NCBI GenBank assembly: GCA_945862355.1
Contig: CAMAYR010000009.1
Coordinates: 1-41,846 of the forward strand
Length of the DNA: 41,846 bases
DNA from: Devosia equisanguinis
GTDB lineage: Bacteria; Pseudomonadota; Alphaproteobacteria; Rhizobiales; Hyphomicrobiaceae
Direction: 5' to 3'
A program made the position numbers and the translations under genes. A model generated the notes under the pieces. The model was not told where the DNA came from and did not search any database. It saw only the letters and a list, made by a program, of their open reading frames with translations. Of this stretch, positions 35,801 through 41,846 are shown piece after piece (position 1 is the first letter of the stretch; each line of letters begins with the position of its first letter).

Positions 35801-38118
35801 AGGGGCTGGCGCGCGGCGAGGAAGCCCGCGTGACGGTTGCAGCCGTAGATACCGGCATTCTCAATCTGACGCGTTTCGAGGCGCCCAAACCTGAGGGTTG
35901 GTTCTACGCGCAGACGAAGCTTGGCTCGGAAGTGCGCGACCTCTACGGCCGCCTCATCGACGGGATGCGAGCAGAGCGGGGCAAGCTGCGCTCGGGCGGC
36001 GACGGCGCGGAGGGTGGTGGCATGTCGATGTCCGGCAGCCCGCCGGTCGAGACGCTGGTGGCGCTGCATTCAGGCATCGTGAAAGTCGCACCGGACGGCA
36101 CGGCCAGCGTCGCGTTCGATCTTCCCGACTTCAATGGACAGGTGAGCCTGATGGCCGTCGCGTGGAGCGGGGCCAAGGTCGGGCACGGCACGAGAAACGT
36201 GATCGTTCGGGATCCGATCGCGCTCACGGTAACGGCGCCGCGTTTCCTCACGCTTGGCGACGAGGCGCGGCTCGATCTTTCGCTGCACAACGTCGAAGGA
36301 GCAGCGGGTGCCTACAAGCTCGCCGTGGAGCTGGAAACCGCTGCCGGTGCTGGAGCTTCTATCCTGCAGCGCGACGTGGCGCTGAAAGCCAGCGAGCGGC
36401 GCTCCGAACGGCTCACGGTGAAGCCCGGCGAAACGGGTCTCGTCAGCTATGCGGTGCGGATCACCGGTCCCGGCGGCGTGGACGTGAAGCGCCGCCTGAC
36501 GCTCGACGTGAAAGTGCCCGGCGGCGACATCAAGCGGGTGACGGTGGCAAAGATCGCGCCGCGGACAGGCAAGCTCACATTGTCGAAGGATCTGCTGACC
36601 GACCTCATTCCCGGCCGTAGCATGGTCAACGTGAACGTCGGTCCCGTGGCCGCGTTCGACGTGCCGGGCCTGCTGACCCAGCTCGATCGCTATCCATATG
36701 GCTGTGCGGAACAGACGACCTCGCGCGCCCTGCCATTGCTCTACGCCAACGAGATGGCTTCCCAGCTCGGGCTGCGCGCGGACGGCGACATCAAGGAGCG
36801 CGTGCAGGGTGCCGTCGATCGCGTGCTCGAAATGCAGACGTCGTCGGGCGCATTCGGCATATGGGGTCCGCGCAATCCGGACATGTGGCTCACCGCCTAT
36901 GTCACGGACTTCCTGACGCGGGCGAAGGAGACGGGATATCAGGTAAAGCCGCAGGCGTTCACCGCCGCGCTCGACCGGTTGCAGTCGTTCGTGTCCTACG
37001 CCTCCGACTTCGACAAGGGCGGTGAGGACCGGGCCTATGCACTCTATGTGCTGACGCGCAACGGCCGTGCACCGGCCGGCGAGCTGCGCTACTACGTCGA
37101 CACGCGGCTCGAGCGGTTCTCCTCGAGCCTGGCGAAGGCGCAGCTCGGTGCAGCACTCGCCATGATCGGCGAGCGGGAGCGGGCCGAACTGGCGTTCCGC
37201 GCAGCGCTCGATCTGCCGGCGGAAAAGGGGACCGAGTACCGTGGCGACTACGGCTCGCGCATCCGCGATGGTGCCGCGCTTTTGACGCTCGCCTCCGAGG
37301 TGAAGGCCGTGACGGGCGAGGTTCCGCGGCTTGCCAGTGTGCTCGCCAAGGCGTTCTCCGAGCGCACGTACACCTCGACGCAAGAGCAGGCGTGGATGCT
37401 TCTGGCCGCACGCGCACTTTCCGAGCAGGCCCGGACGACGGAGCTCACTGTCGGGGGGATTGCGCACAAGGGTCAGCTCATGCGTCGTATTCGTGGCGCC
37501 GAGCTCATCGACGGGCAACTCGTCATCACCAACGAGAGCGATCAGGCGGTGGATGCGGTGGTGTCGGTGATCGGCGCTGCGCTGACGCCCGAGCCGGCGG
37601 TCGAGAAGGGCTTCCGCATCGAGCGCAGCTACTACACGCTCGACGGGCGGAAGGTGGATCTCGAAAGCGCATCGGGCGGCGCGGGACGCTTGCAGCAGAA
37701 CGATCGCCTCGTCGCGGTGGTGAAGGTCGAGGCCTCCGAGAAGGGCGGGCGGGTGCTGCTCGTCGACCGGTTGCCGGCGGGGCTCGAAATCGAGAACCCG
37801 CGCATCGTCGAAAGCGGCGACGTGAAAAGCCTCGCCTGGCTCAAGACGACGGCGCGGCCGGAGCATTCCGAGTTCCGCGACGACCGGTTCGTGGCCGCAT
37901 TCAATTTCTCCGGGCGGCAGCGCGGCCGGGGAGACGACGACGAAGCCGAGGGCGATGCTACCAAGGGGCCGGTCGCCAGCGCCACCGTCGCCTACATGGT
38001 TCGCGCGGTGACACCGGGCAGCTTCGTGCATCCGGCCGCGACGGTGGAGGACATGTACCGTCCGGAGCGGTATGCGCGGACCGCAACTGGCCGCCTCACT
38101 GTGACGGCGAAGGAGTAG
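32803..38118 (+). CDS. Bacterial alpha-2-macroglobulin with intact thioester
   Basis: The 1771-residue periplasmic protease trap is the bacterial A2M of the YfhM/ECAM type. A signal peptide (MLRALIVLLTALAGLPAMAQQ) ends without a lipobox cysteine, so unlike E. coli ECAM it should be soluble. A TPR-like helical region (about residues 40-190) precedes the macroglobulin-type beta domains, an SGRSATQWFIVSDLG segment and a VYRPGETV region. The thioester motif is GC1301-A-E-Q1304 with the expected downstream alpha/alpha barrel. GAGAGG lies six bases before the ATG at 32803; the frame track starts 50 codons earlier. The pbpC gene follows closely, the usual pairing, suggesting a joint role in envelope defence against host or competitor proteases. 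Confidence 0.95.
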   Translation: MLRALIVLLTALAGLPAMAQQAATTSVFTHQGASRDAARYEAQLKAALPAQQQNRRARDLKAAGEKLLAAGADVRGAARQLSQAAALEPQDWESWLGLARALLAIKPSENTSERFELPTQATAAAYTAYQRAPNDAARALALVVLGEAFRRRSIWRPAIDALRVSLALADNPTVRRTYETLRAQHGFRMLDYTVENEAQDPRLCIQFSERLQRAEVDLARFVALDGKAADNITGEGRQVCIEGLSHGKRYEVTVRAGLPSVIGEALLKPAIIPVYVRDRSPVVRFPAKSYVLPSRGQQGLPVNSINTSRLGIEIYRVGDRNLTAVTGSNGDFMRQLSGSDAATLAAERGAKVYSGELEVTPRLNAEVTTAVPIGEAVPELKPGVYAMLARVLDAKGKGDDESTGRSATQWFIVSDLGLAAFTGDNGLHAFVRSLTTTEPVHNAGVRIVARNNEVLAQGRTDGAGYVRFEPGMVRGEGGLQPALLIAETANGQYAFLDLASGAFDLSDRGVKGRASPGALDAYLYSDRGVYRPGETVHLNGLMRDKAGAASVVPATLIVTRPDGVEHVRIALTDQGLGGRAHQLRLSGTAMTGTWRAKLHTDPKADPLSAAAFLVEDFVPERLELRLRPAQPALVPEVAGTIDVTGRYLYGPPAANLAAEAEIVVKTGTVAGAVPFPGYRFGLVDEKITPVRKALEKVPGTDAKGELPLEVLLPPIPRTVQPLMAEVMVRLREPGGRTIERKVSLPVDARLPRIGIKPAFSGDGVGDGEAASFDVVILDESSRRLGGKRLAWTLYRLESNWQWYRRDDSWQYEAVTLTRKAGNGHIDSQTDVPAKIEQRLEGGRYRLEVASTEAGGPVTTVNFNVGWYGGEQADTPEMLDLALDKSDYKPGETAKLKVASRQGGKLLVTVLGGGLLAQRTVDLPNGGGEVSLDVGRNWGSGAYVTASLYRALDEKQRRMPSRAIGLKWLQIDQSERTLKVALGAPDKIGSGSRLTVPIKVEGLARGEEARVTVAAVDTGILNLTRFEAPKPEGWFYAQTKLGSEVRDLYGRLIDGMRAERGKLRSGGDGAEGGGMSMSGSPPVETLVALHSGIVKVAPDGTASVAFDLPDFNGQVSLMAVAWSGAKVGHGTRNVIVRDPIALTVTAPRFLTLGDEARLDLSLHNVEGAAGAYKLAVELETAAGAGASILQRDVALKASERRSERLTVKPGETGLVSYAVRITGPGGVDVKRRLTLDVKVPGGDIKRVTVAKIAPRTGKLTLSKDLLTDLIPGRSMVNVNVGPVAAFDVPGLLTQLDRYPYGCAEQTTSRALPLLYANEMASQLGLRADGDIKERVQGAVDRVLEMQTSSGAFGIWGPRNPDMWLTAYVTDFLTRAKETGYQVKPQAFTAALDRLQSFVSYASDFDKGGEDRAYALYVLTRNGRAPAGELRYYVDTRLERFSSSLAKAQLGAALAMIGERERAELAFRAALDLPAEKGTEYRGDYGSRIRDGAALLTLASEVKAVTGEVPRLASVLAKAFSERTYTSTQEQAWMLLAARALSEQARTTELTVGGIAHKGQLMRRIRGAELIDGQLVITNESDQAVDAVVSVIGAALTPEPAVEKGFRIERSYYTLDGRKVDLESASGGAGRLQQNDRLVAVVKVEASEKGGRVLLVDRLPAGLEIENPRIVESGDVKSLAWLKTTARPEHSEFRDDRFVAAFNFSGRQRGRGDDDEAEGDATKGPVASATVAYMVRAVTPGSFVHPAATVEDMYRPERYARTATGRLTVTAKE

Positions 38119-38228
38119 GCACAAAGCTGCGTGCTTCCCCGCCGCAGTTCGGGCTCGCGATTCCGGGAGCCCCAAAAAGCAACATGACTGAAACGATGCG
38201 ACTGCCCATTGCCACCGGAAGACATGAC

Positions 38229-40358
38229 ATGGCGTTCGGTAAGCGAGACAGCGACGCCAGAAGAACTTCACGATTCCGCAGAATAGCGACGGGTGTTCTG
38301 CTGGTCGCGCTGTCGCCGTTCATTGCTTTCGGCACGGGCGCGCTACTCATGGGGCCGGCGCCGATCGCGCGCGGGGAGCACGTGTCTACGACAGTGCTCG
38401 ACCGTAACGGCGAGCTGCTGCGGGCGTTCACCACGCCAGAAGGCCGCTGGCGCTTGCCGATCGAGCCCGGCGATGTCGATCAGCGCTATCTGGCGCTGCT
38501 CTTGGCATTCGAGGACCAGCGCTTCCACCAGCACCGCGGCGCCGATCCGATCGCGTTCGCGCGTGCTGCGTATCAGCTCGTCAAGCACCGCCGTCTCGTC
38601 TCCGGCGGCTCGACACTCACCATGCAGGTCGCGCGCCTGCTCGAGGGCGAGCACGAGAAGACGGCGATGGGCAAGCTGCGCCAGATCGTGCGTGCAGTTC
38701 AGCTCGAAGCGAGCCTCTCGAAGCAGCAGGTGCTGCGGCTCTACCTTCGCCTCGCACCGTTCGGGGGCAATCTCGAAGGCGTGCGGGCAGCGTCGTGGGC
38801 ATACTTCGGCAAGGAGCCGCGGCGGCTGTCGATCGCCGAGGCGGCGCTGCTCGTCGCACTGCCGCAAGCCCCTGGCGTGCGCCGGCCGGATCGCAATCCG
38901 CAAGCCGCGCAGCGCGCGCGCGATCGTGTGTTGGCGCGGGCAATGGAGAGCGGCATCATAACGCGGGAAGAAGCCGCGCAGGCTGTCAGGGAGCGCGTGC
39001 CGACTGCGCGTGCGGAGTTTCCAAAGCACGCCCCGCATCTGGCCGAGGCAGAGATGGCGCGGCAGCCCAAGCTCGCGGTGCATCGGCTGACCGTGGTGCG
39101 GCAGGTTCAGGCGAACCTCGAGACGCTGGCCCGCACCCATGCGCGTGCGCTCGGCGAGCGGTTGTCGGCCGCGATCCTCGCGATCGACCATCGCAGCGGA
39201 GAGGTGATCGCGCATCTGGGCTCGTCCGACTACTTCGACGAGCGCCGCCTCGGAGCCATCGACATGACGGCTGCAGTGCGCTCGCCGGGATCGACGCTGA
39301 AGCCGTTCATCTACGGGATGGGTTTCGAGGCCGGGATCGCACATCCCGAGACGCTGATCGAGGACCGTCCGACGCGGTTCGGCAACTACGCGCCCAAGAA
39401 TTTCGACGAGGACTTCCACGGCACCGTGACGATCCGCGAGGCGTTGGCGCAGTCGCTCAACATTCCTTCGGTCAAGGTGCTCGATACACTGGGACCGGCG
39501 CGGCTCGTCGCGCGCTTCAAACGCAACGGCGTGCTGCCCGTGCTGCCCGGTGATGGCGAGCCCACGCTGGCGATCGCGCTCGGCGGCGTGGGAATGCGGC
39601 TCCGCGATCTGGCGCAGCTTTACGGCGGTCTTGCGCGCGGCGGCGAGGCGGTGGCGTTGTCGCATATCGCAGGCGGCGGAGGAGAGGCCGGCACTCCGGT
39701 CTCGGCAGGGGCCCGCCAAGCGAGAGCGAATCTGCTCACACCGGTCGCGGCGTGGTACGTCACCGACATCTTGAAGGACGCTCCGCCGCCGGCGAGCGCG
39801 ATCGGCGGCCGGATCGCCTACAAGACGGGAACCTCTTACGGGTACCGGGATGCATGGGCAGTCGGCTATGATGGCCGGCATACGATCGCTGTCTGGGTCG
39901 GCCGTGCCGACGGCAGCTCGACGGCGGGCCTGACGGGGCGCGCCGCAGCCGCGCCACTGCTGTTCGATGCCTTCCCACGTGTTGCCCACAGACGTGCGGC
40001 TTTCCCCGCATCGCCGAACGGGACGCTACGCGGGAGCGGGGGCGATCTGCCGCAGCCGCTCAAGCGCTTCCGCGAAGGCGGCGAGGACAGGCCGGCTGGT
40101 GCCTTCCTCGATCCCCCCGTGCAGATCGCGTTTCCGCCCGACCGGTCTGAGCTGGAAGTGGCCGGCGAGGACATACCGCTCGTGCTCAAGGCCCAAGGCG
40201 GCGCGCTGCCGCTGACCTGGCTCGTCGATGGTGCGCCGATCACCGAAGCCGATGGCCGCCGCGAGATCGAATGGAAGCCTCACGGGCGAGGCTTCGTGCG
40301 GCTGTCCGTGATCGATGCGAAAGGGCGCGTCGACCGGGTCACGGTGCGGCTGCGCTGA
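38229..40358 (+). CDS. pbpC: Penicillin-binding protein 1C
   Basis: The protein (about 709 residues) is a bifunctional peptidoglycan synthase of class A. After one N-terminal membrane helix (about residues 18-40) comes the glycosyltransferase domain with EDQRFHQHRG (E95) and GGSTLTMQVAR, then the transpeptidase domain with S355-T-L-K358, S409-L-N411 and K532-T-G, and a C-terminal BiPBP_C-like domain. All catalytic motifs are intact. Pairing with alpha-2-macroglobulin upstream is the known pbpC/A2M arrangement; the gap is 110 bases. The frame track begins inside the A2M gene; I chose the ATG at 38229 (GGAAG seven bases upstream), with 38184 as an alternative. The last 20 bases overlap the convergent phosphopantetheinyl transferase gene. 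Confidence 0.94.
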   Translation: MAFGKRDSDARRTSRFRRIATGVLLVALSPFIAFGTGALLMGPAPIARGEHVSTTVLDRNGELLRAFTTPEGRWRLPIEPGDVDQRYLALLLAFEDQRFHQHRGADPIAFARAAYQLVKHRRLVSGGSTLTMQVARLLEGEHEKTAMGKLRQIVRAVQLEASLSKQQVLRLYLRLAPFGGNLEGVRAASWAYFGKEPRRLSIAEAALLVALPQAPGVRRPDRNPQAAQRARDRVLARAMESGIITREEAAQAVRERVPTARAEFPKHAPHLAEAEMARQPKLAVHRLTVVRQVQANLETLARTHARALGERLSAAILAIDHRSGEVIAHLGSSDYFDERRLGAIDMTAAVRSPGSTLKPFIYGMGFEAGIAHPETLIEDRPTRFGNYAPKNFDEDFHGTVTIREALAQSLNIPSVKVLDTLGPARLVARFKRNGVLPVLPGDGEPTLAIALGGVGMRLRDLAQLYGGLARGGEAVALSHIAGGGGEAGTPVSAGARQARANLLTPVAAWYVTDILKDAPPPASAIGGRIAYKTGTSYGYRDAWAVGYDGRHTIAVWVGRADGSSTAGLTGRAAAAPLLFDAFPRVAHRRAAFPASPNGTLRGSGGDLPQPLKRFREGGEDRPAGAFLDPPVQIAFPPDRSELEVAGEDIPLVLKAQGGALPLTWLVDGAPITEADGRREIEWKPHGRGFVRLSVIDAKGRVDRVTVRLR

Positions 40359-41097
40359 TACCCTGCATGATTTGCCGGCAAAGTCCGGCGTCGAGCGTGC
40401 GGGGCTCGGGCGGTGAGGTGAGGCATTCACGGGGGCCGGCAATCGCGCCGTACAGTCCGTCGGGCAGCTTCAGGCCGGCAACTGCGAGGCCGGATGCAGA
40501 AAGAACCGTTCGGGCGCTTGCGACGGTGTCGCCCGGCCGCAGAGGGCGCGCCCGCGAAGCCGTGATGCCAAGCTCGGTCAACAGCGTGCCGATGCCGCAT
40601 CCTCGCGCCTTTGCGAGAGCCTCCAAACAGGTCCAGGCGTCCAGAAAGTCCGAACCCAGGCCGGGTGCCATTGCCTGGGCTGCGGCTTCGATCAGCACGC
40701 GTCGCTCGGGTCCAAGCTGGACCTCGCGTTCCATTTCGAGATCGATGCCGAGGGGCCCGCAGCCGCCGATGGCGAACAACGCAAGGCCGGTCGTATGGGA
40801 CAGACTGAAGTGAAGATCACCTGCGGCGAGACGCGGCTTTCCCGCCGGATCGATGAGCAGCTCGGCGCCGGGCAGCGCGGGGGCGCCTGCTGCGACGAGC
40901 AGCATTCGCAAGGCGATTCGCGCTCTTCGTCGATGAATGCGTGCGGGATTAGCGGGAGGCCTTTCCGACCAGTCACGCTCGGAGGGCGCGAGGAGGTGGA
41001 CGGCCGCCTCGGCGCTTTCGAGCAGTTGCGCGATCGCATCGAGGTCTGCGGACCAGATCTCCAGCGCCCGGCCGGCAGGCGCCGATGGCGACGTCAT
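40339..41097 (-). CDS. 4'-phosphopantetheinyl transferase, Sfp type
   Basis: The 252-residue protein transfers phosphopantetheine from CoA to a serine of carrier proteins. It shows the two Mg2+/CoA motifs GIDLE (D119, E121) and W155-TCLE159-ALAK163, and HFSLSHT (96-102), typical of Sfp/EntD-like enzymes rather than the short AcpS type. The conserved motif is normally WTxKEAxxK, so C157-L158 replaces the usual residues. Its ATG overlaps the MerR stop as ATGA, so both are made from one mRNA. No polyketide or NRPS gene is in the window, so the carrier protein is elsewhere. Confidence 0.88.
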   Translation of the reverse strand: MTSPSAPAGRALEIWSADLDAIAQLLESAEAAVHLLAPSERDWSERPPANPARIHRRRARIALRMLLVAAGAPALPGAELLIDPAGKPRLAAGDLHFSLSHTTGLALFAIGGCGPLGIDLEMEREVQLGPERRVLIEAAAQAMAPGLGSDFLDAWTCLEALAKARGCGIGTLLTELGITASRARPLRPGDTVASARTVLSASGLAVAGLKLPDGLYGAIAGPRECLTSPPEPRTLDAGLCRQIMQGISAAAP

Positions 41098-41591
41098 CGC
41101 CTTCCGCGGGCGCGCGGAGCAGCAACGATCTTGGCTGCGACCTCACCGCTCAGCAGGTCACGGCAGGCCTTCAGCTCGGATGCGATGCGGGCCAGCAGCG
41201 CCTTGCGATCGATCATCGGCTGCGGGACGCGCGCTGAACCCTTGCCGCGCCGGGCGCCGCGGGACCTGGCCGTCTGCGAAGCAGTCGTGGCGCGCGTACC
41301 GGGTGCTTCCAACCCCTTGCCGGGCTGCCAGCAGGTTTTGACCGCATCGAGCCCCTGCTCGCGCAGGATCTTCTGCACGCCCTTGATGGTGTAGCCTTCA
41401 TTGTGCAGGAGATGACGAATGCCGCGCAGGAGCTCGAGGTCGGCCGGCCGATAGTAACGCCGCCCGCCGCCGCGCTTCATCGGCTTGATCTGCGGGAAGC
41501 GGTTCTCCCAGAAACGGAGAACGTGCTTGGGCACGTCGAGATCGTCGGCGACCTCGCTTATGGTCCTGAAGGCGTCCGCGGCCTTGCTCAT
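41094..41591 (-). CDS. MerR-family transcriptional regulator
   Basis: The 165-residue protein has a MerR-type winged helix at its N-terminus: [38 protein letters not shown] and [18 protein letters not shown]. The C-terminal half is Arg/Ala-rich with a helix at the end and no obvious ligand-binding domain. In alphaproteobacteria this small MerR protein usually follows ihfA, as it does here, and may respond to no effector at all. Four bases of overlap couple it to the phosphopantetheinyl transferase. TACGC and GGATACGT repeats upstream could be its operator. Confidence 0.9.
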   Translation of the reverse strand: MSKAADAFRTISEVADDLDVPKHVLRFWENRFPQIKPMKRGGGRRYYRPADLELLRGIRHLLHNEGYTIKGVQKILREQGLDAVKTCWQPGKGLEAPGTRATTASQTARSRGARRGKGSARVPQPMIDRKALLARIASELKACRDLLSGEVAAKIVAAPRARGRR

Positions 41592-41651
41592 GGGTGAGCC
41601 TTTCTATGGACCGGGCAACGCTGATCGATCGCCGCCGGCCTGGCCTCGTCT

Positions 41652-41698
41652 ACGGTACGCAGTTTACGCTACTCGGGATACGTTACGCAGGATACGTC
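41652..41698. promoter_or_regulatory. Short-repeat cluster upstream of merR-like gene
   Basis: In the 152-base gap between ihfA and merR, GGATACGT occurs at 41676-41683 and again at 41690-41697 (14-base spacing), and TACGC occurs at 41656, 41665 and 41684. The density of similar pentamers suggests an operator or promoter region, perhaps for autoregulation. No consensus MerR dyad could be recognised. Confidence 0.4.
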
Positions 41699-41743
41699 AG
41701 GCAGCACATCGGAGCAGCTCGGAATTGTGCTCGTTCAGGCAGG

Positions 41744-41846
41744 TCACTCGGCGGCTTTGACAGCGTTCGTGGCCATGCCCTCGTTGATGCGCTCCTTCAT
41801 GATGTTGCTGGGCCGGAAAATCAATACCCGGCGGGGTGTAATGGGA
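41744..41846 (-). CDS. ihfA: Integration host factor alpha subunit, C-terminal fragment
   Basis: Reading the minus strand from the window edge gives PITPRRVLIFRPSNIMKERINEGM, then ATNAVKAAE and TGA. This is the C-terminal arm of IHF alpha, where PIxxRRVxxFRPS is diagnostic of the subunit. It is absent from the ORF track because the start lies beyond the window. The protein bends DNA as a heterodimer with IHF beta. The order ihfA then a MerR-type regulator is common in alphaproteobacteria and supports the organism assignment. Confidence 0.92.
   Translation of the reverse strand, partial: PITPRRVLIFRPSNIMKERINEGMATNAVKAAE

Noticed and set aside
36070-38271. 733-residue minus-strand ORF
   Set aside because: Antisense to alpha-2-macroglobulin, typical high-GC shadow.
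38343-39989. 548-residue minus-strand ORF
   Set aside because: Antisense to PBP1C, which has all catalytic motifs.

Overview
The window is high-GC, dense bacterial DNA with no rRNA, tRNA, CRISPR array or insertion sequence that I can see. Gene content points to an alphaproteobacterium, most likely Hyphomicrobiales. The support is an ihfA / MerR-regulator neighbourhood at the right end, an Atm1-type ABC exporter, a MeaB GTPase, an alpha-2-macroglobulin/PBP1C pair and an NDUFAF5/BioC-like methyltransferase. This is placement by gene family and order, not by a database search.

Left part (1-22.5 kb). A cytoplasmic-looking TAXI solute-binding protein is followed by a fusion of a degenerate metallophosphatase domain with a radical SAM domain, an isocitrate-lyase/PEP-mutase family lyase and a shikimate dehydrogenase (aroE). 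A terminator follows. On the minus strand come an aldehyde dehydrogenase, a circularly permuted ATP-grasp-like protein and an intradiol dioxygenase, the last two coupled by ATGA; an Atm1-type ABC exporter lies just upstream of them. Next are a long LysM/coiled-coil envelope protein with its own terminator, a LOG-family hydrolase, an M48 membrane protease, a DUF6600-like proline-rich exported protein whose reading frame is broken by one base, and meaB. A minus-strand catabolic group closes this half: a ThDP enzyme, a PPOX-type flavin protein, an Asp/Glu-racemase/maleate-isomerase family protein and an MBL-fold hydrolase.

Right part (22.5-41.8 kb). It holds a BioC/NDUFAF5-like methyltransferase (minus), a 4,5-dihydroxyphthalate-decarboxylase-like protein, a TusA-family protein (minus), a RimK-type ligase and HslU without an adjacent HslV. 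Then comes a same-strand trio of a YegD-like Hsp70 nucleotide-binding protein, a large four-helix membrane protein and a small five-cysteine protein. The alpha-2-macroglobulin and penicillin-binding protein 1C follow, the standard periplasmic defence/cell-wall pair. The end carries, on the minus strand, a Sfp-type phosphopantetheinyl transferase coupled to a MerR regulator, and the C-terminus of IHF alpha.

The most unusual items are the metallophosphatase-like/radical SAM fusion, which has lost most phosphatase ligands but kept nine candidate Fe-S cysteines; the Hsp70/membrane/cysteine trio; the dioxygenase/ATP-grasp/ALDH operon; the frameshifted DUF6600 gene; and an apparent switch in GC skew near 22.5 kb, judged by hand counts only. 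Most of the long ORFs in the supplied track are antisense shadows caused by the high GC content.
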